A stretch of 64,000 bases of DNA from Sipunculus nudus (GCA_026874595.1 CM049309.1:23687033-23751032); one strand, 5' to 3'; positions 24,346 to 37,175 are shown, numbered from the stretch's first letter. Made by a program: numbers and translations. Notes: a model not told the origin generated them from the letters alone.

Positions 24346-25310
24346 GATTACACTTCTTTTTAAACTGGTTTGACAACTATTAAGGGCTAACCATGGGGTA
24401 TTTTTTTTCACAACAAGTATTTTCTGCTCTTGAATACGACCAAAAATTGGCACTTTTCTTTCTACCCTGCTAATAAGTTTCGGTCATTTCTTATGGATAT
24501 GCAGAGCTTAAATTCTTTGTACAGGGTAAACCTACAGAAACATCTATTTTTATGCTCAAGGACGGTCTTTTGACAATTCGGTGTTTATTGGAGAGGGTTA
24601 AACAGGAAGTTTCCTTTATCAGGGGGAATTTTGAGACATCCAATGAAAATTGAGCATTTTTTGGGAACATTCTGTGGAATGAATATCCACTGCAAACATT
24701 ACTATTATATTATGATCTTTAAAAGGACTGAATCAATATTACTTGATCATTAAATGAAATTTTACCTAAGGCTTTAATATATGTCAAATGACTACTGATT
24801 TTGAAATGAAACTGCATAAAATAAAAAAAAAATAAAGGCCTGATGAAGACTGTCAAAATGTTAATTGCAATATTGTTATTTACAGGATATTGAAATAAAC
24901 AAATGTTTTGTTCACATTAATCAACGAGCAATTTTTGTCCTGACTTCAACAAAACATACATACAAAGACCTTTTATTAAAAAAAATATTAAACAAAGAAT
25001 TGCACCAAATACAACATTTTTTCATGCATAAGATTTTTGGACTTTTTTCAGAAGTAATATCAGACTTTTTTCAGTTATTGCCCACAAGACCAAAACTAAG
25101 AACTAACACCACAGTGGTCAATTAAAAAAATGAATTTAATCACACAGAATGGATCAGTTAAATATAAAAGAACTATACATTATAGTTAAATTGAACGTTT
25201 TGAGACGAGATGCAATGCACGTTCATTATTCAAATTCCATATTTAGAAGCCATAAGAAGCCACTAGCTTATAGCATACTTTAATTTAGTTATTGTATTGT
25301 TTGAACGGTT
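24346..25310. other. Intronic, nothing recognised
   Basis: AT-rich sequence with A-runs. The open frame 24865-25125 resembles nothing known to me. Confidence 0.35.
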
Positions 25311-25314
25311 GGGG

Positions 25315-25570
25315 CAGGAATCTGTGCATGCATGTCGGAACAGTTAGGGAAGGAAGGTCTACCATCGTACACTGACGCTGTAAGGAAAGGAAGATGTGCA
25401 TTCATGTCCGAACAGTTAGCGCAGGAATCTGTTCATTCATGTCGGAACAGTTAGGGCAGGAATCTGTGCATTCATGTCGGAACAGTTAGGGAAGGAAGGT
25501 CTACCATCGTACACTGACGCTGTAAGGAAAGGAAGATGTGCATTCATGTCGGTTAGGGCAGGAGGGCTTG
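25315..25570. repeat. Short nested tandem repeat (~35 bp within ~140 bp)
   Basis: Copies of a ~35-bp phrase (gtcggaacagttagggcagg plus aatctgtgcattcat) recur. A larger block containing gaaggtctaccatcgtacac and tgacgctgtaaggaaagg appears at about 25355-25400 and again at about 25495-25540, giving a second-level period near 140 bp. Confidence 0.75.
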
Positions 25571-26584
25571 TATTCTTGCCCTGATGGTGAGGGCAGAAAG
25601 CACTCCCTTTTTATTAGTATCATCAATTTCTTTAAAATTCTGGTCCACTTTATTTTCAGGATACGAATTTTATTGCCGTTAATCTTTGTGGGCATAAATT
25701 TTGATTTTAATAATCTAGAAAAGTGATCGCACATATAGACGTTTACGCCAATTTGATCTTTTTTATCAGTACAAAGACTTTCCTGTCCTTTGTTCACTTT
25801 CACAAAATGGTTTTGAAAAAGCTCTATATGTTAGCTGGTATGAAGTGAGTGTACAGACAAGAATGGACACGGGAGTCAAGGAAGACATTACGACCAGATT
25901 ACTGGCTGTCAGAGTGCCATTACATCTAGGTATGAGGCACGCATTATAAGACAGGAGGATGCAAATATTTTCGTCATTTTTGTCAACGCCTTAAGGCCTT
26001 TAGGTATACTGTCATAAATCAGACCAATCGTTGACATTTTTAGTGTACTTTTTAACAACACCAAACATGAGCCAGTAAAGTTCCGTTCTAACTCAGCATA
26101 TTGGTAAACCCGTCCGCATGTTTGTTCAATTTCTGACCGCATGAATTCAGGCATAGCTTGCATGGGTTACTGGACGCAGCCAACTTGTACGCGATACAGA
26201 AAATGACTGAGACGGGGTTACAGTTTGGGTTGTGAGTTAACAAGTATTCACTAGTGTAAAATCATCATTCGAAATATAATGTTAAGATTATGGGTTGTTT
26301 ACCAAAATATGAATGCAACATGATGAATGCGATTCATTCCTCCATATTGCTTGTATTACAACTCAAGTATAGGCTTACCTGCCCAATAATCATTGCCTGC
26401 TGAGTCGGGATGTTACAGCTATTCCTAGTCATGATGGACAATCATAAGGATATCTTAATATAAATGAGATTCGCTTTCTAGTTTACCTGAATGGCGTACC
26501 GAAATACTAGCAATGACACAGCGTAAAACAAACCATTATGATATGGATGGTAGCACGGTTCCGAACATCCCGTTACTAAGTGTA

Positions 26585-27240
26585 ATATTTGTATGTCTAT
26601 ATGTACAGTGTCCCGGCTGTAAATGAAGGCGTTTTACATTAATCGTAATGAGTGAATGGGCGGAGGCGAACGACATGTATAGCTTAAACACGAGTGATCC
26701 AGCTATTGATTTATAAAGCTTAAGTTAGCTTCCATTATTACATCCAACTAGTTTAAAGCCTTCACAAACCATAATATTGATGTCGTTAATAAATATTTAA
26801 CGTCTAAATATAACTAACCTTAAGGGAGTAAGAAACAACGAAAAAGACCTCATGATCGCGTGGGAGGTGGCGACTGTCATCGAATATACGCATGGAACCA
26901 AATAACGACCTATTAACTGAGTCAGCTGAAAACCAAGATACTGTACATTTTCCAGTCAGTCCTTCATAATGTCGCATGTATCGTTATAGCAATGGTTTAG
27001 CAACAAGGTGTAACGTTTCCTGCTGCTGTAAAGAGATGTTCACGCTCTTTGTATAATCGATACTCGGTGACTCTAACTTGATGGATACACAGGACCGTCC
27101 ATTTTTCAGAATGGCTATCACAATCCCCCTGATGGCTAAACATTAAATATATGTTGACCATAACAGACGTAAGATTCTGAAAGTGCACGAGCAGCTTGTT
27201 GACACAAATTACTTTAATTAGTTGTGCCCCGGCCATAAAG
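26585..27240. repeat. Diverged direct repeat, left copy (partner 29078-29700)
   Basis: Both copies share, in the same order, tacagtgtcccggctgta, gaaggcgttt, gaacgacatg, cacgagtgatccag, tagcttccattatta and accataatattgat. Weaker matches follow through cgactgtcat and ccagtc. Indels and a (TA)n expansion (29309-29354) separate them. No conserved reading frame is visible. Confidence 0.7.
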
Positions 27241-27658
27241 ATGACCGTCGATAAGCCGCCGAGCTCTGCCCATCCTATTAATTAGCTGTGAACAGGTCGA
27301 CCGTCTCTCAGTGACCTGGCAAGGTCACAAACGACATCCAATTCTTGATTACTGCCCTGTGGGATCAACATATCTCCTTTACCTGTTTGATAATTTATTT
27401 ATCAAATTTCACTAGAATCCTTAAACTACGAATAAATTGATCTGGTAGTCAACGTATATAAATAAAATAACGATAAATTTTTATGGCAAATATCTAAATG
27501 CTAGTTTAATATTTTGTGGAAACGACAACAATATTATTTAATGCGCCCTTCATGTGAGAAACCATCGGACGTCACGGCAAAACGTCACAATTTCTATTAT
27601 TTTCTGTTCTCTTGTCTACACTATTAATACATAATGCAGAACAAATGTTTAAAAGCCT

Positions 27659-28188
27659 ACTGCATGATGACAGCCAGACAATTTTCTGCTAATATCAACC
27701 AAACACGAAATGATACAGGCTCAGAACGAGCATCCGACCTTTCATGGTTTCATGGACTCTTAATTAATGAAGCTGATTTGAGAATCTTCCTTGCTGACCT
27801 TCATTTAAATCACGAGGTTTGGGCGTTCCAGGATGGTACACATATTACGTATATGACACACGCACAGACACTGGAATTTTATTTTCATCATGATACTTTT
27901 CTATAGGAGATGGAGTGATATTGACTGCATGATGACAGCCAGACAATTTTTTGCTAATATCAACCAAACACGAAATGATACAGGCTCAGAACGAGCATCC
28001 GACCTTTCATGGTTTCATGGACTCTTAATTAATGAAGCTGATTTGAGAATCTTCCTTGCTGACCTTCATTTAAATCACGAGGTTTGGGCGTTCCAGGATG
28101 GTACACATATTACGTATATGACACACGCACAGACACTGGAATTTTATTTTCATCATGATACTTTTCTATAGGAGATGGAGTGATATTC
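27659..28188. repeat. Two near-identical 265-bp tandem copies
   Basis: Copy one (27659-27923) and copy two (27924-28188) differ at essentially one base (ttttctgct versus ttttttgct). This implies a very recent duplication. Each contains the same roughly 80-codon open frame (from atgatgacagcc to a TAG), with no recognised domain. Since 265 is not a multiple of three, the two frames do not join. The frame could be a duplicated exon or chance. I see no convincing splice pair. Confidence 0.92.
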
Positions 28189-29077
28189 CTAAAGATTTAG
28201 AATGCTAGTGATACCAGTATCACGGCTCACTCAAGGCTTCAAGTATAGGACCATTATAGGAGGACCTAAATATGATATATTGGAAATAGGAATTTTCGGC
28301 CGAATACAGAAAAGTATATATACGATTTTAATTATATCAGAAACATGATTGCCTAGCAAAAAAATTGGAAAAAATAGGAGATATTTGAGACACATTTTTA
28401 TATAGGAAATTATAGGAATATATTTTAGGAGTCGGTGGAAGCCTTGCAATATATCACAGCTAAATACTATATATGTTTTTGGGGAGGTACATGGAAGCAT
28501 CTTAATTATCTGTCTTAATAAATCTTGGTATCGGTGATAGCTGAAGTATGACCGTGCTGTGAAGACGACTTCCATGTTAGAAGTCTTCACCTGGTTAGCT
28601 TATCAAAATTTAGTTTTAAAAACTGCTTTTAAAGTCATATTTGTTTCACCAGAAAGGGATACCTGGTACCTTAGTCCCACTAAGAGTCGCGTCTCCACAC
28701 TCTGGAGTCGGATGTATAAATAAAAGTCAAACTGATATGATTTTATTTATAATTAGGATGTTTTCTGTGAAGAAAGGAGATCAAAGGTTGTGATAATGAC
28801 TATAATTATATATAATTATATCTGAATATTTATATAGGAATAAATTTATCAAACATTGAGGTGCTATTCCATGAATTAATTTAGTGATTCAACTGTTTAT
28901 CAACGATCATTAATAAATGCAAGTTTTAACAGCGGTCGTGACCTCTTGTGTCACCAAGCCATTTTTATAACCAATAAATATAGTGATGGAAGTACCAAAC
29001 TGGTAAACGTTAACTATGACCCAGCATAAAATATTTATTATATGGATTCAAGGACGCTTCCTCCTTCCAATATTTAA
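28189..29077. other. Intronic, nothing recognised
   Basis: AT-rich sequence with a weak open frame on the minus strand (28590-28231). No features recognised. Confidence 0.35.
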
Positions 29078-29301
29078 TATTTGTATGTCTCTATGTACAG
29101 TGTCCCGGCTGTAACTGAAGGCGTTTCACATTAAAGCCATCAGGAGTGATGGGACGGCAGTGAACGACATGAATAGCTAGATCACGAGTGATCCAGTCAT
29201 GGACTCGCATAAAGGTGATAGTAGCTTCCATTATTAAATCTATCAAGTTGAAAGCCTTCACATACCATAATATTGATCCCATAAATGACTTTCTTTGACG
29301 C

Positions 29302-29357
<56 letters not shown>

Positions 29358-29700
29358 ACATCATGCACACAAAGAGGCGAGATACGACAAGGAAGAACTA
29401 ATGTAGCGACTGTCATCACAGACCAAAAATTTCCTAAAACAAAAGGACCCAGTCATCGACAGACTGAGTGAAAACTAAGCTGTTTAACAATTTTCAGCCA
29501 GTCCATTATCCGATCACGTACCTGAAAAAAAAAACTGGTTACGTTTCATGGTTTCCACTGTAAACAGGGACGCTCGCTCGCTTTGTATATCAATAAGTTG
29601 TGACTTGTGGGACATGAAAACATTACCGTCAAGCCTTACGAATGACTGTTTATTTCTCCGATGGCTAATGCATTGTCAAATCGTTTCTTTGTATACAAAC
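29078..29700. repeat. Diverged direct repeat, right copy, with (TA)n tract
   Basis: This is the partner of 26585-27240 and carries the same ordered landmarks. A (TA)n microsatellite occupies 29309-29354. The two copies lie 2.5 kb apart in the same orientation, on either side of the young 265-bp duplication. Confidence 0.7.
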
Positions 29701-30440
29701 ATGTAATCTTTATGAGTAAAATAAAGTTCTCGAACATATGGTTACGAGCAGCATCATTTGTAAAGAGACATTGAAAATTTCAGTAATCTACATGCACCCT
29801 TGGTGCATTAATTCCTGAAAGATATTACCAAAGTATATTATTTGCAGTGAACCATAATTATAGAAAGAGTGAAACCTCGTGTAACGATTATCTCAATATA
29901 TTGACTAATTCAAAATAACGACCACTTGTTCACGGTCCCTATTCCTTTTGGTCTTTATATATGACAATGCTGAGGCGACCAACTCGAAAATGCGACTACT
30001 TCATCGAGGTCCCATTGGTATGGTAGTCATCATATCGGGGTTTTATTGTATAAAGTGAAATCCCGGGATCCACCACTCCCCCCCCCCCCCCCCCTTTGAG
30101 GCGGAAAACTCGCGTAAGGGACAGTCTTCAGGACGACCAAGCGCATTTACTACTTTAAAAATCCCTCTTGGTCGATTACCACGCTATTCAGTTAAAATCA
30201 GCCCCGCTAACGGACACCAAAACGGCCGCCTTGGCCGGTGGCAGGTCAACTACTTTGTAACTATGATTCTGTTCAGCTTCTAGTAAGCTTTTCACAACTG
30301 CAAACTGTTTTTATTATATGAACAGGTAGCCATGGAAACAAAACAAGGGTAATTTTACTCCACGTACCTGGAAGTTTGCAATTTGTGACGGTACCCTTGG
30401 AGTTTCAATTAAGCCGAGCTTCAGCTGAAGCTTCAGCTAG
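29701..30440. other. Intronic, poly-C tract
   Basis: A long C homopolymer sits near 30076-30094. Just before the solo LTR there is a small perfect palindrome-like stretch (agcttcagctgaagct). No gene seen. Confidence 0.4.
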
Positions 30441-31217
30441 TGTTACAGGTGCTCTATTGTGTGACACGGGCGTGGCTCGTGTTGTTGTTACATTCCGTAC
30501 TGGTTGAACTCTCGTTGTCATGTGGGCCTTGAGTTTGCACGCTTGGTCGCGGGTCACGTGATTAGCCTTGTATGCGTAGAGACACACAGCGATGTCTTTC
30601 TGGAGAGTTCCTGAAACGCCTGTTTACTGTAGAGTAGGGTACTTTGTAGACTGTTCGAGAATTAGAAAGTTCCCGGCTTAGGGTGTGAAGGTATATAAAG
30701 GGCTGTTTTTTTTTAGAACCAGGCGGCAGACAGCAGAGCAGATACCAGCGGACGCAGAAGCGTGTGTCAGATTCTAAGATCTTATCCGACGAATGCGGCA
30801 ATTATAGATATTTCAAGAACTTTCCTAGATTTTATACACTGGAATTCAGTTTACATTCTCTTTGTTTCAAGATTTTTCCTCTGGACTGTCATTCTCCGAG
30901 AGCTTACATTCAAAGGACTTATTTTGGTGACACTGTTGGTATTCAGGTATTGTACCATTATCTCTCTCTGTGATTGTATTGACTTGTTGCTATACCGCTG
31001 TTTTACTGTATAATTGTATTGATTTACTGTATTGTATTGTTAGGGTTGTTTTAGGAAATATTATAGTTATTTGTTAACAAAAAACCCACTGACTTCTTTA
31101 TTCAATCCCCTAGACATTTCCCGCTGCCTAGTGTTACAGAATCTGATTTTTTTTACTCCATTACAAAATTTGTGTTCATCACGCTTACTTGATCTGTTTA
31201 TATTAGGTTCCGTAACA
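30441..31217 (+). mobile_element. Solo LTR, copy C, with 4-bp TSD
   Basis: This copy has full termini, TGTTACAG at the left and GGTTCCGTAACA at the right, flanked by the 4-bp direct repeat ctag (30437-30440 and 31218-31221). The TATA box (gtatataaaggg) is near 30692. It is the clearest evidence that this family is an LTR making 4-bp target duplications, as several Ty3/gypsy elements do. Confidence 0.8.
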
Positions 31218-33235
31218 CTAGTCACTCTGATTTCGGGCCATATTACTCTCTCATGGGGCCGTGATCGAGGATGATAATCTATTGACCTGCCGCCGGACCG
31301 AGGACTCGAGCATTAGATCAAAGATGTTTATTATGCACTTTTTTAATGATTGATATGGTCATTCATTGCTAAAAATGAACTCCTAATATTTTGGAGTTGT
31401 TTCCGTTTCAGCCCCATTAAATATAGATTTTAACATTTGGATGATAACGTGACACTGACATTAGCCAATCACCGATGGTATAACCGTACGCCACGTGGAT
31501 ACGAGTCAAACGGAAACACTTTAATAACTTTGCCATCGCGAAGAATTTCAGCATTACCTAGATTAAGAAAAGATCAGAAATATTAGAAATTGCTGTAGTT
31601 AATCCGTGATTTTTTCCAAGATTTTTTGCAAGTCCTGTCACTCTCAGTCAGTTTTGAAAAGTATATATGTTCCATCAAATAATAATGTTAATGACCCAAT
31701 CAATAATTCATGTGACAACTTCATAAAAAAATAAATGCAGTTTTTCATGGATGTTATGTCCCACGCCTAGAACACCAACATCTGGCCACGCCATAACCGC
31801 AGAGTCCGACCCTCTCTGGGGTGGACATCCCATTCTAACGGACAAATCGTCCGTTCCCGTGTCTGTCCAGTAAGAGCCCGGAGCCGTGCTAGCCATACAC
31901 ATGTGGCTGGCTTTGACAAAAAAGACGGCTGACTTTAATAGTTAGCCGAGTTTCGTGGCTCGACTCGGCTTCCAAAAATTTTGACTGGCTTAAATTGACC
32001 TGAAAGCTTATTCATTTGACAATGTCACAAAGTACCCTTTTTATTTAAACAAGTTTTCTATATTACGTGTGACATATTGCATCCAATTCACATTTAACTA
32101 GTTTGTGATTGCATATCGAGTATTTTTAATCCTGGTGGTTTCATAATCCAACACTCCCTAACTTAAACAATCACGCAATTTCTTTTAAGTGACAAGAAAA
32201 ACAAAAGTTAACATAACCTGAACATATATTTCTGGCTTTTTTTAAACTGTAAAATATTTTTCTTGTCTTAATGTTTTAATTTTTCCTCAAGCCAGTTTGA
32301 GCTGCACAAAATCACACTTCGCTTTATGAATATCGACGATGCCTCCTGATTAACTTTGCTGGCTTGATCTTAACACAGCTGGCGACGGCGCCAGGCTCTA
32401 AACGCTGTTATGTGTTTGTACTCCTGACGCCATGTTTAAGTGCAGATGATTTTCAGGTATAATTTATGTAAATGGACTGTCAGATCACGTGTTATAATGC
32501 GCTAGATTTTGTGCAGAAGCTGTATACAGAAACCTGTGTTGCGATGCCAAGTTGCGACCACCTCCTTTGTGTAGAGGCCGGACGTTTCTGTAGCGAGTCA
32601 ATTTCATTCGTGACAACTCTGTGATCGTATCTGTATTTTGAAGATGTGGTCTGATTTATTTGGTGTTGCTTATACTGTACTTTAAGGCCTTGGATTCGCT
32701 ACATCATCTGGGTCTAGATACTCTCCTCTTTGCCAGAACCGGTGTAAACAATCCAACGAGAGCGGGTGTCGCATGTTCACTATGTGGAGCTGGATGCACA
32801 ATGCGATACCAACTCTCTCATTGGTCTGATTACAATGCTTTGCTCTGTGCTCACCCTGGTGGTGAGACCCAGAGATTCATGCTGTATTACAATGCAGCGG
32901 TTAGAACGACGGAGTTCTGGGATGACTGCACTGTATAACCGCTGTTTGAGGGGGGTACGATCTGGAATTTGTGTATTCTACAGAAATATAACGGTATTAC
33001 GACGATAACATCTCGTCATTATTGATATATCGAAGAATCTGTTGAAGCTGCAATGGAGTGGATAGTGGACATATGTGTTCTTATTGTTTCTATGTTTTAC
33101 TTAGACAGGTCTCTGGTTTCGCCTACTTGTGATATTCCGGTTAATGTACTTATTTTATTTTATTAACCATGCTATTTTGTAAACTGTTTATATGTCGCCA
33201 GATGTATACCGTCAGTGGAGTATCGGAGAACAGAA
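31218..33235. other. Intronic, nothing firmly recognised
   Basis: Part of this stretch (32820-32940) resembles the ~100-bp spacer in the hAT-like element near 23300-23390, so an unnamed repeat is present. An open frame at 32660-32938 with several Cys residues has no family I know. Confidence 0.35.
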
Positions 33236-33237
33236 TA

Positions 33238-34398
33238 CAGTCGTGACTTGATAATCCGACACTAAATGTAATACGCTAATTTACGTCGGATTGCAAGGCT
33301 GTTGGTTTGTCAAATCAATAAAGGTGACGGAGGGTAAAGATACAATGTGACCTAAATGTTTGGAGGACTTGTTATAATTCATTAAGTATTTTGTTATAAT
33401 AAACTGCGTATATGATATTGTTATGATTAATGTGAATTAGAAAATAAAAACATCCGTCATGGAGTACTGTTTTTATTTATTATATACGTGTCTTATATAC
33501 TACGCTCGTCAAGATTGACGACCTTTGCAGATTCTACAATTATGATTCTACAATTATGAGATATGCTTATATTTCTAAACAAACATAAACTAAATGTATA
33601 TATATATATATGAACCCATGGTTGATCTACTAAGTTCATGTGCGTCAAAAGAATGCAAGCATATCTGTCTGGTATCTTGTTCTTTTATTTTTTTCATTTT
33701 CACGGACTTTTCTAAGCGGTCGGCATCAACGTCCCCTGCAGCGAAGCCCTACTCCTCAATATACCGTATCCCTGTTTCCATTCCCCCAATCGTGTCTCTG
33801 AGAGTTATTGGTTTAGGAGGACCATCTTCTCCCTCAGACTCGCTGTCACTGTCGCCCCCATCTTCTTTGACCATTGACACAATATCAGCGGCCGTCGGCA
33901 TTTCTTCCGTGGGCTCCATGTTGTCTAATACGAGGTATTGCTCCGCGGTCACGTGGTCAGCGCTGTTGAGTGCCCGGAAAAGGTCCCCGACACCGTTCTC
34001 CACGTCCGCGTATTCCACACACCGAGAGGTCACCTCATGAATAATAATTAATGAGACCCCACCACAAACGGATGTAAACTGACTTAATTAGTGAGCCATA
34101 TTGACTCAATAATTGGTTCTCGTGTACAGTTAGAACAATACGCATCGCTGCATTTCACGCCTAATTGATCAGGGTGCTATGTGCACGAGCCCGACGACTG
34201 ACATCAAAGGACAATATACCGGTCGGATTGTCAAGTCAGAAAATACGTCGGTATCCTTGTTTTTGTCGGGAAATTTCATGTCGGAGTCGGAATCCAAGGC
34301 TGTCGGTTTGTCAAGGCTAATTTCAATGGGTCCCGTTCGTTTATTGCAAATTACCGTCGGATTGCAAGGTTAAGGGTCGGAATGTCAAGTCACGACTG
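33238..34398 (-). mobile_element. Deleted pogo/Tigger-like element
   Basis: Ends read CAGTCGTGACTTGA on the left and its complement on the right, with imperfect TIR pairing over about 24 bp. TA dinucleotides flank both sides (33236-33237, 34399-34400), as expected of Tc1/mariner-pogo target duplications. The 1161-bp size is too small for a complete transposase. Only an acidic C-terminal piece is left, on the minus strand. Confidence 0.7.
33749..34033 (-). pseudogene. C-terminal remnant of a pogo/Tigger-like transposase
   Basis: The open frame starts near an EYADVEN-type phrase. It continues with ADIVSMVKED and an acidic run (DSDSESEGED), then a helix ending GIRYIEE before a TAG. Reading past the TAG gives a Lys-rich tail. 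This order (acidic linker, helix, basic tail) resembles the C-terminus of pogo/Tigger transposases such as the Jerky family. The DDE catalytic core and the DNA-binding domain are missing. The assignment is supported mainly by the surrounding TIR and TA signature. Confidence 0.5.
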
Positions 34399-34547
34399 TA
34401 ATTAGAACTGGTTAACAAGGGCAACTACTATAACCTCAGACAAAGAAAAATTAATTATTCAACAGGAGGTAATCTCATCAAATGTTGCCCTCTGAAATCG
34501 AAATATTATAAATATTAAATATAAAGAAAATATAATAAATAATTCTC

Positions 34548-34550
<3 letters not shown>

Positions 34551-34578
<28 letters not shown>

Positions 34579-34586
34579 GCGCGCGC
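34551..34586. repeat. Poly-C / (CT)n / (CG)n compound microsatellite
   Basis: A C run passes into about ten CT repeats and then four CG dinucleotides. Confidence 0.95.
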
Positions 34587-34762
34587 GTTACTGGTACAGT
34601 TATTAAATTTAAACAACATAATTATTCCCTTATTGAAGAGATTCTGTATTTATCCAGAACTTACAGTCATTATCATTTTTAATATATGTAGACACCTATA
34701 TAGAGAGTATTAAACATTAACCTTTCTTTAATTACATTTCAACGACAGGAATAAATGATTCT

Positions 34763-35610
34763 TGTTACGGAACCTAATAACAACAGATTACGAAGTCGTG
34801 ACGAGCATAAATTTTGTTACGGAGATAAATAAAAACCAGATTCTGTAACACTAAGCAGCGTGAAATGTCTAGGGGAGAGAATAAAGAAGTCAGTGTTTTT
34901 TTGTTATCAAATAATTATAATTTATTCTTAAAACAACCATAACATTACAATACACTAAATCATACAATAATACAGTTTAACAACAGTACAACAGCAAAAC
35001 AATACAATTACCCAGTATAAAAAGTAAAGTGTACAGTACCTTGATACCACCACTGTCACAGCTCAATAAGTCCTTTAAAGTATATAATCCAGATGAACAG
35101 TTCACATATATCTTCTCAGAAAATAATAGTCCAATTCAATCACATAATCAATCTGTTGTAATCCAAATGTGTTCTGGTTACAGTTCTGAAGGCAAACTGA
35201 AGACTATATGAAATACGTTATAAATTTCGAGGAAGATCTATAACAGCTGCAATAATCGGAAATGTCCACAAACTGACTCACAATCTTCCGTGTACGCTGG
35301 AATATTTCTCTCTCTCCTCTCCCTCGGCTCTAAGCACAGCCCCCTATTTATAACTTTTCGCCTCAACCGAGAACTTTCCATTACACGCACAATCCAAAGA
35401 ACGCAACAAAACACACGCGCTCATAGAGCGCGAATAGCAAAGAAAATTACAGATTTACTCATCAGAGTTCAATCAATGCGGATTACACCGAGCCTGCAGC
35501 ACCCGGCCAGGCGAGGTTGATACAGCAACGAGCCAAGCCCGCGCAACACGAATCAAGTGTCAACAACACATGTAACACCCCTGCGCACAATAACACAGAC
35601 ATCTGTAACA
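34763..35610 (-). mobile_element. Solo LTR, copy D, inserted in the gypsy LTR
   Basis: This minus-strand copy runs in + coordinates from TGTTACGGAACC to acatctgtaaca, 848 bp, with all family landmarks. Flanking 4-mers (ttct and atct) differ at one base. On the minus strand it interrupts the presumed 3' LTR of the decayed gypsy element whose polypurine tract is at 35880-35890. It is therefore the younger insertion. Confidence 0.7.
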
Positions 35611-35890
35611 ATCTGTACTACACCTTCACGCTTGTTTTAACTCCATCAAGGTCTAGACCTGACTGACTATTAACTCATAATGCTATATATATATTTATCC
35701 TGGAAATATATCGGTGAAAACAATACAAAACAATAGAAAACCGGTTCTCGACTGGAAATCAGTGTGACACATAGCAACCAAGGCAACCAAGGCAATTCAT
35801 AACAGCAAGGCAGAAAGGCGATTCATGACCTGATATTATACGATAATATTATGAAAGTGGTATCTTCGGAGCCGTTACATCCTCCCCCTA
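35611..35890 (-). mobile_element. Gypsy polypurine tract and 3' LTR start
   Basis: On the minus strand, the purine run TAGGGGGAGGA (35890-35880) is followed at once by TGTAACGGCTCCG, a usual junction between polypurine tract and 3' LTR. The LTR sequence can be followed to 35611, where solo LTR D begins. No second copy is available to confirm its length. Confidence 0.6.
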
Positions 35891-36429
35891 CTTGAGAAAA
35901 ATGTCGAACAGACTTTAATATAAACAAATAAAATACTGGCAGCAAACACAGCCACAAAATCATTCTAACAGCACAGTCATCACACATCCCAGCCCCCCCC
36001 CCCCCCCCCCCCCCAGTAAAGATTGGCGTCCCGACACTTCACTTACAAAGACTGATAGGTCGCGCATGACAGTTAGCAGTGGACGGCGTTCAGTAGGACT
36101 TGGGGTGGATGCTTTAACTGGAATGTTCACAGGAATGGGGTTGATAATTAAACCTGAATTAATCTAGCGGCAGTATATGCAAAATTATAGTTAAAAGATA
36201 TCACTGACCCGTCAAAATCGCAGAACGAGCCATATGAAGCTTACAGAATGATCTTAACCTCTACCTTATGGAAACACATGCACTTGCTGAAAGCAGTGCT
36301 CAAGGTATTTTAACTGCAGTCATCGGTTAAGCACATAATCACCGAACCAGAAACGTTCTGGTAAACGACGTTCTCGGGTAGACCTACGTAATGTATTTAC
36401 AGGTTCCTCATCGCTAGCCTGATCAGGTA

Positions 36430-37175
36430 TCAATGAGCTATTATTATCATTAGTTTGATCATGTGTTGACATAACGTCATGGTCATGTAATTGTGACTAT
36501 CAGTATCAACTCGTAAAACACCATTTTTTTCATCGTTAAGACCTGCAGTATTTACATTATCAAGAGGAGTATTAACATCATCATTAGAACCATTTATTGG
36601 GGGAAAATCTGGATGAACAGATGCAATAGTTTTCATCTGATATTTTCTAAATTTAACGCACTCGCATCTTCAGAACTACTTTTGTGAGGACTATTGTTTG
36701 GTGGCGTTATTATAGTGAATATAAGGTCATCATCTGTTGATGACTCTTCTGACTCTGATGATGTATCATTTGGTTTGCGTGTGGTGGTAGTTACTGGTGT
36801 CGGTTAAGTGTCGACTGGCAACCCTGTATATGGTATTATCAGATTGCGATGCAAGGTACGAGTACGCCGCGGCGTCTTTTATTACCCAAGGGAAAACGAC
36901 AAAGACTGGAATATCCTTGAATATCCTTGACGTGATCTCCAATACCCAGCACCGCATTACGAGCACGCTTAACATACAATCGTTTGTGATGATACCTGTA
37001 CGAGAGGGATACCCGTGTGAGCAATATCATAGACAGAAGAAAGTTTGTCTTTGAGATCAGAAACATATGTGTTGTAATTTTGATGGTTAGGATTGTTGTT
37101 AGTTCCAGGTACTAGATCAATTAGTACTTCAGCCAGACCCCAAAATTTTGATCGTCGGTACCGTTTTGGTGACAA
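36430..37175 (-). pseudogene. Gypsy integrase C-terminus and tail
   Basis: The minus strand holds the phrase LIDLVPGTNN followed by NYVSDL-like residues (actual NYNTYVSDLKDKLS), as in the segment after the catalytic core of gypsy integrases. Then comes a frame-shifted basic region with GIGDHVKDIQGY, which corresponds to the C-terminal DNA-binding domain. Further pieces near 36640-36430 may be the low-complexity C-terminal tail. The N-terminal continuation lies on the far side of the 37211-40839 insertion. Confidence 0.65.

Noticed and set aside
24839-24860. ctgatgaagac phrase resembling the hammerhead box
   Set aside because: No GAAA box, stem II or flanking stem I can be formed around it.
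30405-31274. Small frames on both strands at 30.4-31.3 kb
   Set aside because: They lie within solo LTR C and follow its conserved non-coding sequence.
33594-34040. 148-codon + frame rich in Ser/Pro
   Set aside because: It is opposite the pogo-like transposase remnant, whose minus-strand reading fits a known family and the TIR context.
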